64,000 nt of DNA from Sepiola atlantica (GCA_963556195.1 OY744532.1:100666206-100730205); one strand, 5' to 3'. Positions 24,585 to 36,601 are shown, counted from the first letter of the stretch. The notes: generated by a model not told the origin, from the sequence alone. Translations and numbers: made by a program.

Positions 24585-25120
24585 CGTGACTTTGCGAAGT
24601 GCCCGAGATTTGACGAACTATTAACCAATCAGGTTGCAGCAGGCATTAGACAATCAGGCTACAGCAAGCAGCCGATAAGTTTTGGAAGAAATTAATCGCG
24701 TTCAATAGCAAAAATGAATTTCTATCATCGCTTTCAGCTCGTTGAATCTCCCGAAGGACTAATTTCTTTCTGCCAGCAACAGAACCAGTACACAACACTT
24801 TTGGACCAGCTGCAACCCTAACACTGAACCCTGACCCAGAAACTGTCATAAAAGGAAACATAAAACATAGAAAAATGATTGAAAAAAACAAAAAAACATT
24901 TGCTTTAACACAAAATTAAGAAAAAAAAAATTAATCAAAATAACCAAACATCAAATTAATAAGTTATTTAGCTATGGTTCGTTATTATCGTCTGCCAGTC
25001 TTCAATTTAGCGTTTGACAGTTTTCGCCTGGTCAACTCTCGGGTGCTTCCGAGACCTGCCCAAACGTTGACTACTCAAAGTCAAGGAAACATGGTGCGTC
25101 AGCTATAGGAGTACCTAGAA
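24585..25120. repeat. Repeat-like region sharing blocks with 56465-56830
   Basis: Short blocks shared in order include tctcgggtg and gcccaaac.ttg (25037-25068 and 56766-56805). Dense internal direct repeats (aatcaggttgcagca, aatcaggctacagca) are present. Probably an old transposon, family unknown. Confidence 0.35.
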
Positions 25121-25140
25121 AAATTCTCCTGAACATTTGT

Positions 25141-25162
25141 GTTAGGTTAGGTTAGGTTAGGT
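25141..25162. repeat. TTAGG pentamer run
   Basis: Four head-to-tail gttag/ttagg units. This is the arthropod-type telomere pentamer, but far too short to be a telomeric tract. Confidence 0.7.
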
Positions 25163-25474
25163 GCATATTCCATTGAGTTTCTTCACATGCTTGAGAACAA
25201 AACTTTGCCCAGAGTCGACTGTTTTGTTGCGTTAATGAGCAGATTATACTAAAGCACTTGCTGAAGGCATTTTCAGTGTTTGATGAATATATGGCACATC
25301 TAAACCTGTAGACTTTTATGGTTGTCTGCTCACCAGGGCAGTGCACCTTCCCGTTGTCAAGAATAGTCTTCTGCGAAACTGCAATGTTCTCTCTGCCGAA
25401 ACATCCATTGTTCGATGGTCGCCACAAGAACCACAACTACTTGAACAAAAATAGTGATTTTTTTTGTTCAAGGT

Positions 25475-25535
25475 TAACAAGGGTCAGCATGTAAAACAGA
25501 TGGTAAACCGAATATTATGATGCTGTTAACTTCTC
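25475..25535 (+). mobile_element. Degenerate LINE 3' tail
   Basis: gtcagcatgtaaaacagatg, ggtaaac and a gatg-like end are a diverged match to the tails at 16796 and 32665. Confidence 0.45.
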
Positions 25536-25749
25536 TAGATCTGCTGTTTTCTGTCTATGCTACTGCATATTAACAGGCTAACCTTGTGACGGATGTGGCA
25601 TCACACCACACGTGGACGGTCATTCATTACGGAGAGTCTGTATTTTGTGTATCACATAGTGCTACTATGCTCGGAGATCAGTCACGAATAGACCAACTCG
25701 GTAAAGTACTGCTCATCTATTTAACTCTATAGCCGTGTTAACAGTAATA

Positions 25750-25984
25750 CAGGATGGTCACTAGAAAAGCGGGAAATCTGAGGTTGTAAATTTTATTGTT
25801 TGAATTTTATTTTGTTCAAATGTTATTGCGTCTGGCTAATTCACTTTATAGATTCGCGCGGGCGACGTTTTGAGCATCTGTGAGTGTATTATAATATTAG
25901 TCCTTGAAAAACTTTATAAAAGTTATTCTTTGTAAAAAGAAATTACTGTTTGACTAATTTCCCACTTTTCTGGCGACCGCCCTG
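25750..25984. mobile_element. Tc1/mariner-type MITE, copy 1
   Basis: A 235-bp element with terminal inverted repeats (caggatggtcactagaaaag and inverse ctggcgaccgccctg) flanked by TA on both sides, as Tc1/mariner elements duplicate TA. It has no coding capacity. Copy 2 at 55617-55836 is about 85% alike by eye. Confidence 0.85.
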
Positions 25985-26169
25985 TAGTTGCTAATAACAA
26001 TAATGATAAGGCTTGAAAAATGAGGACTATTTTTTATCTGATCATCTTCACATCAATCAGGTGATTTGATAGCATTTGCTCAGTTTTCTCTACCCATGGT
26101 TTCATAATTGGTCAGAGAAGTAAAAAAAAAACAATCTGTGACGTGTTTAATCAGTCATAACATATTTTT

Positions 26170-26371
26170 CGCTACTTCTGCAGTTTGTGGACCGTGCTGA
26201 AATAATAACGTTATTATTTAGAAACCCATTCTTAACATAGAAAGGGGGGTAGCTTTGTTAACTATTCTGTACTTTCACCTAACAATTTAATAAACAAGAT
26301 ACCGTAAAAATTTAATCTAACTTGAAAATCCTATCTAAAAAATATAGCACGGTCTGTAAACTGCAGAAGTA
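26170..26371. mobile_element. Inverted-repeat element of about 200 bp
   Basis: The left end tacttctgcagtttgtggac and the right end inverse (gtctgtaaactgcagaagta) form TIRs of about 26 bp. It directly adjoins the 5S-like segment at 26401-26472. Confidence 0.65.
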
Positions 26372-26400
26372 CCTGGTGGAGCCCATGTCTTCTCCAGGTC

Positions 26401-26472
26401 ACATACAGAACCTGGTATTTCCAAATAGTCACCCATTTAGTACTGGCTAGGCTCTATTTTTGCTTAACTTCA
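26401..26472 (-). mobile_element. 5S rRNA-derived element (SINE3-like or pseudogene), copy 1
   Basis: On the minus strand it reads gaagttaagc, gagcctagccagtac, aaatgggtgac and aataccaggttctgta. This is the 3' two thirds of 5S rRNA, including the internal control region. It is diverged and truncated at its 5' side. It continues into a tail, gtgacctggagaag. Confidence 0.7.
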
Positions 26473-26587
26473 ATTAAAAAGAAAATTAAATATTGAAGAA
26501 ATTATGACTGTAAAGACTGAAGAATTGTCATGTTCATCTTTTAAAAATCAAGATGTTCGGATATGATTAATAAGTTTTCTGTACATA

Positions 26588-26690
26588 TTTTCAGTTCGAA
26601 ATTCTATATAGATTTCCGAGTCGGAAAAGTTAGGAGGTTACATCGGCCTTTTGAAAATAAAATCCAAGATGAGAATAGTCTAGTAGTAAT
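26588..26690 (+). mobile_element. Fold-back family A, one-arm fragment
   Basis: The blocks ttcgaaattctata.agatttccgagt, aggaggttacatcggcc and ccaagatgagaatag match one arm of the full elements. Confidence 0.65.
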
Positions 26691-26899
26691 ATTTTTTATT
26701 TGCTAGTTGGAATTTATTTCGGACAGTATATTATGCATCATGCGTCTTTTTTGTTGATGTGTAATAGCAACAAATAAACAATTAACTTAGTTCACGGGGC
26801 TGGAAATAAACAAAGAAAACTACAAAGTGAAAAATGTACACTTTCGGCTTTTCTTTAGCCGTTCAGCTCATTAGTCAAGTGGTCTGAGACGACAGCTGC

Positions 26900-27265
26900 A
26901 TAAAGAGATCCCTCTTCTCATAAGGGGCTCTGTTTGTCAGTACGTCACGTTTTAGTTTGAAGTCACACTTTTGTTGGTAAATGCGCAGACTGAACGGACC
27001 CATCTTATTTTAGATGCGTCTAAGAATCCATATAAGAGGCTTTGTCTGTTGGTCTGTCACGTTTATTGTTTTTATTAGATGCGTAAACACATCTCTGTAA
27101 GAGGCTCTGTCATTTCGTTCGTCACGCTTAAGTTGTAAATAGCATTTTGATAAACTTCATTTATTCGTCATCAGCATTTTAGTTTTTTTTACATCTGTCC
27201 ACACATCTCTACAGGAGGCTCTGTCTGTTGGACAGTTGATAAGTCGGTGTGTCACCCATATGTTT
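26900..27265. repeat. Degenerate tandem repeat with ~85-120 bp period
   Basis: The motif aagaggctctgtctgttggt followed by ctgtcacgttta and, before the next copy, gcgtaaacacatctctgt recurs about four times (26925, 27035, 27095, 27210) with drift. No coding frame. Confidence 0.6.
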
Positions 27266-27617
27266 AAAATAATTTTAATCGCCAAACGCGCAGATTGAAT
27301 AGACACTGTTAAAGAATATCCCCCTGTGACATTACATACTAGCCTACCTACCTACCTACGAACCATTGTTATGCTAAAATCTTCTATTAAAAACATAAAG
27401 CAAAAATGCCCCTTCTTTAAATGGGGAATAATCTCCACCTCTCTTTCGTACTTCTGTTTTCTCTCCCTCTTTTGGCTAAGAGCAAGAAAGATGACACAAT
27501 TGATTGGTTTCATTAAAGGTTGGGTTTTTCTCAAACTACCGCCAAGTAGGCAGAGTTGTTCCGGATGTCAAAATCTAAAGGAATGGTTGAAAGAAGGAAC
27601 TTTAATATTGATATTTG

Positions 27618-27819
27618 TGCATGTATTTGAAATAAGATTGATGCTATTCTTAATTTATAATTTTTTTTTTTTCAACGCACGATTTTAATGCATGGTCATT
27701 ATTTTCCTTGTGCATGCAGGGATTCGGTTTTGTAACTTTCCAAAATAGTGCTGATGCCGACCGCGCACGAGAGAAATTGAACGGTACTGTGGTTGAGGGA
27801 CGCAAAATTGAGGTGCATG
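27618..27819 (+). promoter_or_regulatory. RBFOX1: Cluster of four TGCATG Fox-binding sites around the 93-nt exon
   Basis: TGCATG occurs at 27618-27623, 27689-27694, 27711-27716 and 27814-27819. The third ends three bases before the acceptor AG|G junction. The fourth starts at intron base +2 and so forms most of the 5' splice site. About 0.05 copies of this hexamer would be expected by chance in a 202-bp stretch at equal base frequencies. In vertebrates Fox proteins bind such sites and repress the homologous exon of their own transcripts. The sites are seen directly; their function is inferred. Confidence 0.8.
27720..27812 (+). CDS. RBFOX1: RBFOX 93-nt RRM exon (RNP1), likely alternatively spliced
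   Basis: The exon encodes 31 residues starting [18 protein letters not shown] and ending EGRKIE. It carries most of RNP1 (K|GFGFVTF), helix 2 and strand beta4, so it is essential for RNA binding. It is 93 nt, phase 0 to 0. Skipping it keeps the frame and gives a protein without a working RRM, as known for the matching vertebrate exon. The acceptor is gcatgcag|gga. The donor is gag|gtgcat, which departs from the gtaagt/gtaagg donors of every other exon in this gene. TGCATG, the Fox binding site, overlaps both splice junction regions (27711-27716 and 27814-27819), with two more sites just upstream. This suggests autoregulated skipping. The coding identity is certain; the regulation is inferred. 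Confidence 0.97.
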
Positions 27820-28262
27820 GACTTTTTATCAGTTGTTTGGTAGCACTACACTGGGAGAGCTACTTTCTTATTTACTGTTTTTTCTTTCTTTCTTTTTTTT
27901 TTTAATTTCTCAATTTATCTCTCTCTCTCTTTCTCTCTCTCTCTCGTTTTTTTTAACTGTGGTAGTTGAGTATATTTGTACCCTGTTACTTTTCAAAATG
28001 GAACGGAAGCATTTTTTGTTTCATCAAACACCTATATACAAATATGATGTATTTAAAATGAAAGCCATAGAAAAAGTAGACGCAACTTCTTTTATTTATC
28101 TCTCCATAACTTATTCATTTGTTTCACGAATGAATCGCCACTTGTGAAGGCCAAAAAACCACTCGAGGATAATTGTTAATGAGATGGATAGATTGACAGT
28201 TGAACGATGATGGACACTGAGAGGATCGAAAATCTCCACAAACCACACATCTAAAAAGAAAA

Positions 28263-28408
28263 ACTGACCCAGAAAGCAGCAATTCTTCTCCCTTTGTCAG
28301 AAAAATCACTGAAGGAGTGTGAGGACTAAAAGACAAAATAGGGAGGTAGTCAGAGTTACAAGGCTGCTGAAAGCAAACCCAAGGTTCACTTTCTACTCTC
28401 CATGAATT
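28263..28408 (+). mobile_element. Dispersed repeat C, copy 1 (copy 2 at 63476-63622)
   Basis: It shares gacccagaaagcagcaattc, ccctttgtcagaaa, ggactaaa, gagttacaaggctgc and aaacccaaggttcactttct with 63476-63622 in the same orientation. Family unknown. Confidence 0.7.
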
Positions 28409-28589
28409 AAAATTATAGACTTCATAATATTAATACAGATATTACGGAAGACTATTGGCTATAATCTCATCTCTGACAACAGTTTTTTTTATTTTCAATA
28501 GTCTTAATCATTTTGAAACCTTGATTGCTCGTTTTGTGGCTTAAACATTTAAATATATTCTATAGTATAGAAATAATTCTTTAACAGGA

Positions 28590-28850
28590 GAGCAGTGCAA
28601 AAGATAAAGAGACCTCATCAGGCTTAAAAAAGAAAATGTTGGCTTGATTGTGCAACCTGGCAAGAGACATGCCGAAGTGATTTGAAGTGATATGTAAAAC
28701 GTTTTAGAGTTAGGAGAGTGCACAGGTATCAACCTGTACTGATTAGTGCAACTCACATCTGCAGCATCTGTAAACGACTGCGCCGATTGAGAAGTGACCT
28801 CCTCAGCCACCAGATCAGTTATGAGGAAACTGATTCCAAACACTGTCCTC
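28590..28850 (+). pseudogene. LINE ORF2 C-terminal remnant with zinc-finger-like end
   Basis: One frame reads THICSICKRLRRLRSDLLSHQ, matching the CxxC..R..L..H tail seen at the C-terminus of many LINE ORF2 proteins. The upstream sequence has no intact frame. Confidence 0.45.
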
Positions 28851-29131
28851 TCCGACTAATTGTGAGATTGTGAGTAATGACGTCATTGTCGCCTCTGAAT
28901 GGACTGTTATTACTATCAAACTATTGGATTATAACTAAGAGAGAAATAATTATAATCTACTTTAATATATTTAGTTTTATTCATTGGAACATCTTTGGTT
29001 TTAAAAAAAGTTACCATTTTTGTGTGTGTACTGTATAACTTTAATGAAGAAAATAGTAATATGTACATTAAGATTGATTTTCATCTCTGAACATCAAATC
29101 ATTTTCAACCATATTAGACATGGTTTTGTAA

Positions 29132-29578
29132 TGTTAAAAAAAAATTATTTTGAATGAAACAGTACAAGGCAAAATTACTTTAGAAAAAAATGTTTAAAAA
29201 AAATGTTATTTTGAATGAAGCAGTACAAGGCAAAATTACTTTAGAAAAAAATGTTTACAAAAAATATTTTGAATAAGCAGTACAAGGCAAAATTACTTTA
29301 GAAAAAAAATATGTTTAGAAAAAAATTATTTTGAATGAAGCAGTACAAGGCAAAATTGCTTTAGAAAAAAAATATGTTTAGAAAAAAATTATTTTGAATG
29401 AAGCAGTACAAGGCAAAATTACTTTAGAAAAAAAAAATGTTTCAAAAAAAATATTTTGAATGAAGCAGTACAAGGCAAAATTACTTTAGAAAAAAATGTT
29501 TACAAAAAATTATTTTGAATGAAGCAGTACAAGGCAAAATTACTTTAGAAAAAAATGTTTTAAAAAAAAAAAAAAAAT
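29132..29578. repeat. About 60-bp minisatellite, 7 copies
   Basis: Each unit carries ttttgaatgaagcagtacaa and ggcaaaattactttagaaaa, followed by a variable A-rich linker. Units differ mainly in A-run length. Confidence 0.92.
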
Positions 29579-30722
29579 GGTTTCCTTCTACTTTGAAAAA
29601 TCACTGTGGGTCCAATATTAAACAACTCCATCTCATTATTCTCTTGTGCAGTATTAAGAAATGCCTGTCTAAACCTCGTTTGTTTGTGTTGTAATGCCTT
29701 TGTTTTAGATGAAATGATTTGAGCGCTCCTTACCAAAGTGATGACTAGTAAGAATCTTGCTCCGTGCAGTTACATCTAGTTTTCGTGTTGCCAAATGGAC
29801 ATACTTAAAAAAAAAAAAAAAAAAAAAATGTAAAAAAAAAAAAAAAAGGAAATAGAAATTTATATATCTATATATACATTTATATGGAAATATGTGTATA
29901 TATGTATATATATATATAAAATAAATATATATATATAATATGCTTTTCACAGCACATTAGAGACAACTTGCAAAGACTTATGATTAAAATGATCGACCTT
30001 ATTCAAATTTGTGGAATTAAAAAAAAAAAAAAAGTTTTTGTAACTGTCAATTAACAGTCAAAGAACGGCTTATTTTTCATTGGGAGCCATTTGCAAGAAA
30101 CACATATGGAAAATAATTAAAGAGTTTCTGTAAGGAAATTGTCTTTTTGTGCTATGTAAACAATTTTCTGCTTTTAATTGGTCTTATTTTCACTATAATA
30201 TCCTTTGTCTTGTGCAGAACATGATTCGGCAAAAAGTGAGAATGAAAAAATTGGTGAATTCAGGGTAAAAATCTTATCAGTCAACTGTGCATCGAGGTGT
30301 TTCTTAATTGCCCGGCATTTCTTGATTCTGTCGTTTTTTTTTTTCACCACCCCTTCCCCACCATTATTTTTTGTTCTTTTCTTTCTAATTACCTTTCAAT
30401 TGATGTATTATCAGATTACGAGGAGGAGACACTATAGAGTTAGATTTTAGTCTATCAATTAGATGGGTTTAGGGTGTTTTTAAAAAAATTATTTACCTGC
30501 TTAAATAAAATATTTTGCACAAGAGCATTAAAAAAAAAAATTTTTTTTTCCTTATATTTTAAACGCTACTCTAAGCTTTCAGTTATTTACTCATTTCAGC
30601 ATAACTGTTTCATAGGTTGAGATTATTTCTTGAAAGTATCTACAGGTGAGAATATAAGATAGATTTGTTTTCGTCATTTAATTTTTTTCACCTGTATAGG
30701 TTCTACTTAAAAAAAAGAAACC

Positions 30723-30758
<36 letters not shown>

Positions 30759-32045
30759 ACTTTTTTTTTTGTTTTAAAGAAACGATTTTGCTAGCTACAA
30801 CATATTTTTAAGTCTACAAAAGTATGAAAAAAAATATAGCTATTCTTGAAATAATCTCTACGTATGTGACACTTTCTTCAGTAAACTAATAACACCGATA
30901 TCAAATTATGCATTAGACTCTAGAAAATGTTCTTCATTAACCTTTAGGGATGCTGTTATCACTGCTACAGGCTGAAGTCCATAACTGTGGTAGTTCTCTC
31001 TTGAGCAAGTATGGATAACATACTGACTACCCGTTCTTTAACATTTGTAAGAATTTAAAAAAATAATATTTTTGTTAATTCAACAAATTAATTACTGAAT
31101 CATTTTTTTTTTTTTAATCTATAAATTCTTTTTATAAAAGAAAAGAAAATTTCTAAAAATAAAATTTAAAAAAATACATGAACAATTAAATTTATTAAGT
31201 CAACTGTTTATTGGTATTAAAAAAAATAGGTGAATCAACAATGTATTTTTTAACTCTCCACCCTTCTTGGGATCAACAGCATTTAAAACATTGAGATAAA
31301 AAAAAAATGCTGAATTGAAAATCACAACAGATGTCAAGGTTTGCTCTTTTGTTGAGATACATGAATTTAGAAGCATTAACATTTAGTTAAAACTCAATGG
31401 GAATGAAATAATTTCTTTACAAAAACGAAAAAATATTTTGTTTGAAGATGATTAACAGCTGTTAATTGGAGAAATTGCTGACCTGGTCTTGTCTATGACA
31501 TTTTAAAATTGTTGATTCAATTTTACTTGAAGATTGACTGAAATATTTTAAAGAATTTCGTCAAATTAAGTATACTTTATTTTTTACTCTTCACTATAGA
31601 TCACTATTTTTACAAGTTTCTTCAGCCGACTATATTATTTTAGACACTAACAATGTATCTTGATAACTTCATAAAATAAAAATTGAACAATTAAATAAAT
31701 AATTACTAGGTTTTATTTTTGTTTAAGAGAATTAAGATAAACTTCTATAAAAAAAATTTCATTTTGCTTTGAAAATGCCAACTACTTTTGATTAAATTAG
31801 ATCATTTTTGTTAGGTTCCGATGCTTTAATATTTTGATCGGTAACCTTTGTGAGATATAAAAACTGATTTGTTTGCTGAATTACCGTGAAGAATTTTTTG
31901 AAAGAGTAGATTTAAATTAGTGAACAACATTCCTCCCTTTAAACCAGTTATTAGAACCAGCACGCTTTCATGCAATTTTTATGTTTCAGTAAAATGGCTG
32001 GTACTTTTCATGGGAAATTAAGTGACGATAACTCGCACATTTTCA

Positions 32046-32077
<32 letters not shown>

Positions 32078-32389
32078 CCCCAAAAAAAAATCCCATGGCA
32101 AAATCGGGATAGCTTTAATTCTTCTTAAACATCTCCGATCTTAACTTCAGTTTTTGTTAATTCTTTAAAGAGTGCAACATTTTATGATAATTAGTTTTTC
32201 CGATCTTAGGCTTAGAATTTTCTAGACTTTTGCTTGCTTTCATCTTGTCTCCATGTTTGACTGCAGCAGTTACATCCATTATCTAGCAGGTTCCTTTTTT
32301 GCTAACAACCATCAGATCTGGTCTTTTAGATCAGCTGAGCTGGTTCATCTGAATATCAGTGTTCCAGAGTATTTTATTGTTTATCCTTT

Positions 32390-32730
32390 AATGTGTAATG
32401 TGAGTCTTGAAGATGGACTTAGAACTGATGACCTCAGAGGAAAATTAAATCTGGACAATATAGGGAGATGTGTACAAGGCAGGAGACTTTGTTGGTCTGG
32501 TCAAATTGAAACTGGATGAGATGTAGAACAGTTGAGGTAGCAGGGTCAGTTGACAGAAGAAGGTCAAGGAAAACATGGGAGGAAATGATAAAGAAGGATT
32601 TGAAAGAAAGAGAAATAAATGGGGACCTGGCCAGAGATAGGTTGGTTTGGAAGTCAATTTCTAAAAGCCGTCCAACACATGCCAGCATGTAAAACTGGTG
32701 TTAAACTGAATATGATGATGATGATGCTGA
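32390..32730 (+). pseudogene. LINE 3' end: ORF2 C-terminus plus 3' tail
   Basis: An open segment reads LRTDDLRGKLNLDNIGRCV and then RLCWSGQIETG (a degenerate RWFGHV motif). A stop-broken continuation, an untranslated tail (ccgtccaacacatgccagca, gtaaaactggtgttaaac) and (GATGATG) follow. The order ORF end, tail, simple repeat marks a genuine 3' terminus. 5'-truncated and dead. Confidence 0.65.
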
Positions 32731-33239
32731 CAGCTGGTGTGTTAGATGTTTATTTACATGATCCCTTCTGAAAGTTTTCAATGCACTTTTTGCCTACAAT
32801 CACCAATTATATGCGGCAAAAGCCTTGATAATCGTCATCATTGTTATTGATATTATTATTATTATATCAATTTAGTTTGCGCACTAGTTTTAACTGGATT
32901 GGAGATTGCGTAAGATCCTACTTAGACACTATCTTTTATAGTTAAAATGTTTGAAGTAATGCTATTTTCTTACTAGACGTCATCCATCTTGGATGTTGTT
33001 TTTTCGCTTGGATTGGATAGACATATGCCACTTAAACGTGAAGTTTTTTTTTTTAGTTGTCTGAATTGCAAATATTCAACCAGGACACACAGCTAGAGTA
33101 CACTCGCTCCAGTTTTATCCACCGAAGGGAGATTACAAACAATTCTGATTATTTGTTACATATGTAGTTTCTGACTTGAAATTAGTCAACTAAAATACGT
33201 AAACTACAATACATGCACGTGTACTTTAATGTTTATAAT

Positions 33240-33490
33240 ATATAGTTTAGGCCATTGAGGTGGCTTGTTCCCTGGTCCTGCGCAGTTCTAGGAGGTCCAC
33301 CCTCCCAGGCTTTACCTTCTCACCCTTTAAGAAGGGGTTAGTTTATTGCTAATCTGAGGCGTGCATACCGGGGAATGCCGACAGGGCTGCCCAAGCATTT
33401 TTGGGTCAGCCATAGTGCTTTTGCTCTAGGGTGCTGGCTTTTTGAATCCCACATTCCCGACTTTGTCACATCTTCACACCGTGGGAGGAA
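33240..33490. repeat. GC-richer unplaced repeat-like segment
   Basis: A block of about 250 bp with higher GC (gtccctggtcctgcgcag, ccaccctcccaggcttt). It looks inserted, but no second copy or coding frame was seen here. Confidence 0.4.
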
Positions 33491-36130
33491 GATAAAAAAA
33501 TAATAATTTAAAAAAAATCGTTTACTTTTATCTAAATTATTATTAATGTGCTAACAGTATTTCAGTGTTTTGAAGATTTCAAATTGTCCAAACAATAATA
33601 TGGCTCAGTTTCTAACAAAGTTCATAATTTCATTATGAAACCTAAATCGACTTTGGTTTATGAAGAGTAAGTAACACTGAGCTTCCATAAAACCTTTCAG
33701 TATTTTGAACTTTTTATGTTTCGTTTGAACTATGTTGTATGCACATTCTTATAGATCAGTTCAGTCATATAATAAGCTGAATGGTTGTTTGGAATAGTAA
33801 AAATGTCAATCTTCTGGTTTGGTTACTTGTATATAAATGTCCAGAATTAAGAGGTACTGACTAATAGATGCTTAATATCTATCGATTTATGCTAGATCTT
33901 CAGAAATTTTTCTTACATGTTTATGCATCTGCCAAGTTCCTTCATTTTTTATTAAATTCCATCCTTTGATAAATATCTTAAAACTCTTGGTTCAATATAT
34001 TGGACACCTTTTAAAATGCTTTTAAATAACAAATTTGATGCAATACAAGTGTGAGAGCTACACTGTCCTGTTTATTGGACATGTTTCAAATGTGTTTCAA
34101 CAGAGGAAACACTGGTCGACTAGCAGATCACCTTAGGGAGGATGAATAAACTTTTTCGATGAAAATAATCATATTTTTAAGCTGTGACACTGAAGGGCTA
34201 AAATTTAAATTATCAAAATTTAGAGTTCATTTAAAAGTTGGCATTTCTGGCATTAAATGAAGTTGGTAAGACCTTTTTTTTTTTTTTTTTTTTTTAATAA
34301 TTTTTTTTTTTTTTAAATAATTTTAATTTTTTATTTTTAAATAATTTTTCTTTTTAGATTTCTTCTAATTTCATCAGTCTATGATTATTAGCTAGCATTT
34401 GAAATATAGATAAGCATTATTTTAACCATAAACTATTTTTAAAAACCAAAAAAAAAAACTCCTCCGTATCTGCCTAGAAAATTATTATTTTTTTCTCTCT
34501 TTCTCTTTCTCTTTCTCTTTCCATTTTATTTTATTTTTATGTTTTATTTTATTCTTTACTATAATATTTATGTGGAGAAATTTTGGGACTCCTGACATGA
34601 ATGTGTATATATGCCCGATAAATATATATCTATATATATATAATTTTTTCTCTTTCAGAAACTTGTTCTAAATACAATTGAAAAATAAGTTAATAATTTT
34701 AAAACAACTGAGTAATAGCAAATTGAAGCTAAGAATAATATACTTAAATTAATGTGAGAAGTGTTACCAATTAGTACTTCGGTAAACGCACAATATGCCA
34801 ACGGAAAAAACACATTTAATCTGTCTTTTAATATCGAACCGTTTCGGATCCCAAAGTTTCTCTTTTTATGATTTATCAGCCCAATAGTTAGGCTCATGAA
34901 GGATATTGTAAATAAACATAAATAAACGGATTTAGTATAGAATGACTCTCTTAAAAGAATAAGTACTTATTGAAATAACCTTTTACTAGAAGAGAAAAAA
35001 TGGTTGTGGATATTTCACTGTAAAAATAAATACAAATAAAAATTTATTTTTTTTTCCTTCATGGGCTTAACTTATCTTTAAACGGTGAACTATAGCATTT
35101 TAAAGAAGATGGCAAATTCTAATTTTCCCCATGATAAAAGTGATAAAATCATTAAATAAAAGTGATAAAATCATTGAATAAAAGTAGGTTGAAGAGTTTT
35201 GTTTTGATAAATATAAAGATTCCATGCTAACTCAGAATAAATGAAAGTTCTGACCTTTTCATCAGAAATATCTAAAACTACTGTTTATTAATTATCCTAT
35301 GTATTTTTAGAAAAAAATGAATAAAAAAAATTTTTTTTTTAAAATGTTTCTCTTCTGCCATTTTCTTTAAATTGCATATGTAGTGCTGGTAGTAAAGTTG
35401 ACTTCCATTAAATTTGAATTTTTTTTTTTTAAATCCTGATTTCAGAATGGTTACAATTTTATTACTTTTGTCAAGCAGTTAAGTTAGATCGACTGCTCTG
35501 CATAAAAAGAAAAGAAAAAAATAATCTTTTGTAAAATCATTTCTAGTGGGTGTCAAAAACAGAACAATATATCACAAACTGATGATGATGATAGTTTTTG
35601 TTTTATATTAACTTTCTGCAGTGAAACAATGAAAATGCTTTTCAGCTTAGATTCTTAAGAAGTTTCTATCGCAACAATTTTTAATTCTTTGAAAAAAAAA
35701 CTAACAAGAAATAAAGGACACCCATTTTATCTTAGTAAATTCTTAGACGTTATATCCTCGATTCAAACAAAAAATGTTAACGAAAACTTTTGTTTCTTTT
35801 CTTTTTGTGCATAGACTTTACATTTAAAAAATTTATCGACAATTATAGAAAATAATAGTATCAGTTTGGTGAAAACAGTAACTTTGGATATAAGCTAATG
35901 GAACTGATATACTCATTTATTTCCAATAGCTATGCTTATTCCAGTTAATATTTTAATCAGAGTACATAATTATTTTAATGGCACAAATGTTAAACTAGTT
36001 TTTTTTTTACTTATTATATAGTAAGTAGTAAAGCTACTTCCTAAACTAGGTGCAAATTTTAGCTCAATCAGAATGTATTGTGTAAATACCACTCTGATTG
36101 CTGGATTTTATACACCTGGATGGAGTATTT

Positions 36131-36220
36131 GACTTACAGTACTTGGTATTCCAAAATGGTCACTCATCTAAGTAATAATTAGGCTCAACATTGCTTAATT
36201 TTGGTCATCTGACAAGAATT
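36131..36220 (-). mobile_element. 5S rRNA-derived element, copy 2
   Basis: The minus strand reads gatgaccaaaattaagcaat, gttgagcctaattattact, gatgagtgacc and ggaataccaagtactgta, corresponding to 5S rRNA from the A/C-box region to the 3' end, well diverged. A tail follows on the same strand. Confidence 0.7.
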
Positions 36221-36279
36221 AATGGACAGCCATGATTTAGATAGAATTTATAATTTAAGCCAATTATAAAACCTCACCA

Positions 36280-36283
<4 letters not shown>

Positions 36284-36314
<31 letters not shown>
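36284..36314. repeat. (TA)n microsatellite, left border of 5S unit
   Basis: A TA run immediately before the 5S-like insertion. Confidence 0.9.
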
Positions 36315-36315
<1 letters not shown>

Positions 36316-36601
36316 GGCACAATCACGTTGACACACCGGTTCCCGTTAGATCACCGAAATTAAGAGGCGTCGAGCCTGGCCAGTGCTAAATGGGTGACCA
36401 TTTGGGAATACCAGGTGCTGTATGTACTTTCTGCTTATCTCGGCATTGTTTCCAGTCGTCTTGTACTACTACTTGCCATTGGAATCAAGCAATCCCGACT
36501 CAAGAAAGCGGTTGTTGGGGATTGCGCAACCCTTGCAATTACAAATTCACGCGCGGGCAGCCCCTGGTGGGGCACTCATACGTCGAAATCAACGGGAGAG
36601 T

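Larger units (their letters stand above)
9102..27719 (+). other. RBFOX 18.6-kb intron between the 54-nt and 93-nt exons
   Basis: This intron is mostly unique AT-rich DNA plus the repeats listed separately. In the stretches 10100-11140, 11400-14780, 15180-15640, 15790-16790, 16870-17290, 18010-18950, 19240-20550 and 23400-24080 I see only low-complexity or unplaced sequence with poly-A/T runs (for example about 30 A at 16526-16552). About 20560-20590 is a short tgtc repeat, and about 20820-20840 is a poly-C tract. Confidence 0.65.

Noticed and set aside
25152..25436. 94-residue minus-strand frame with several cysteines
   Set aside because: No recognisable family or motif spacing; it lies among repeats, so I could not support it as a gene.
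30218..30264. Exon-like segment (cttgtgcag|aacatg ... ttcagg|gtaaaa) inside the 27.8-38.3 kb intron
   Set aside because: Its 47-nt length would break the frame between two phase-0 junctions, and the peptide resembles nothing in RBFOX.
36333..36423. Functional 5S rRNA gene
   Set aside because: The 5' part is incomplete and there are several mismatches in otherwise invariant positions; treated as a derived element.
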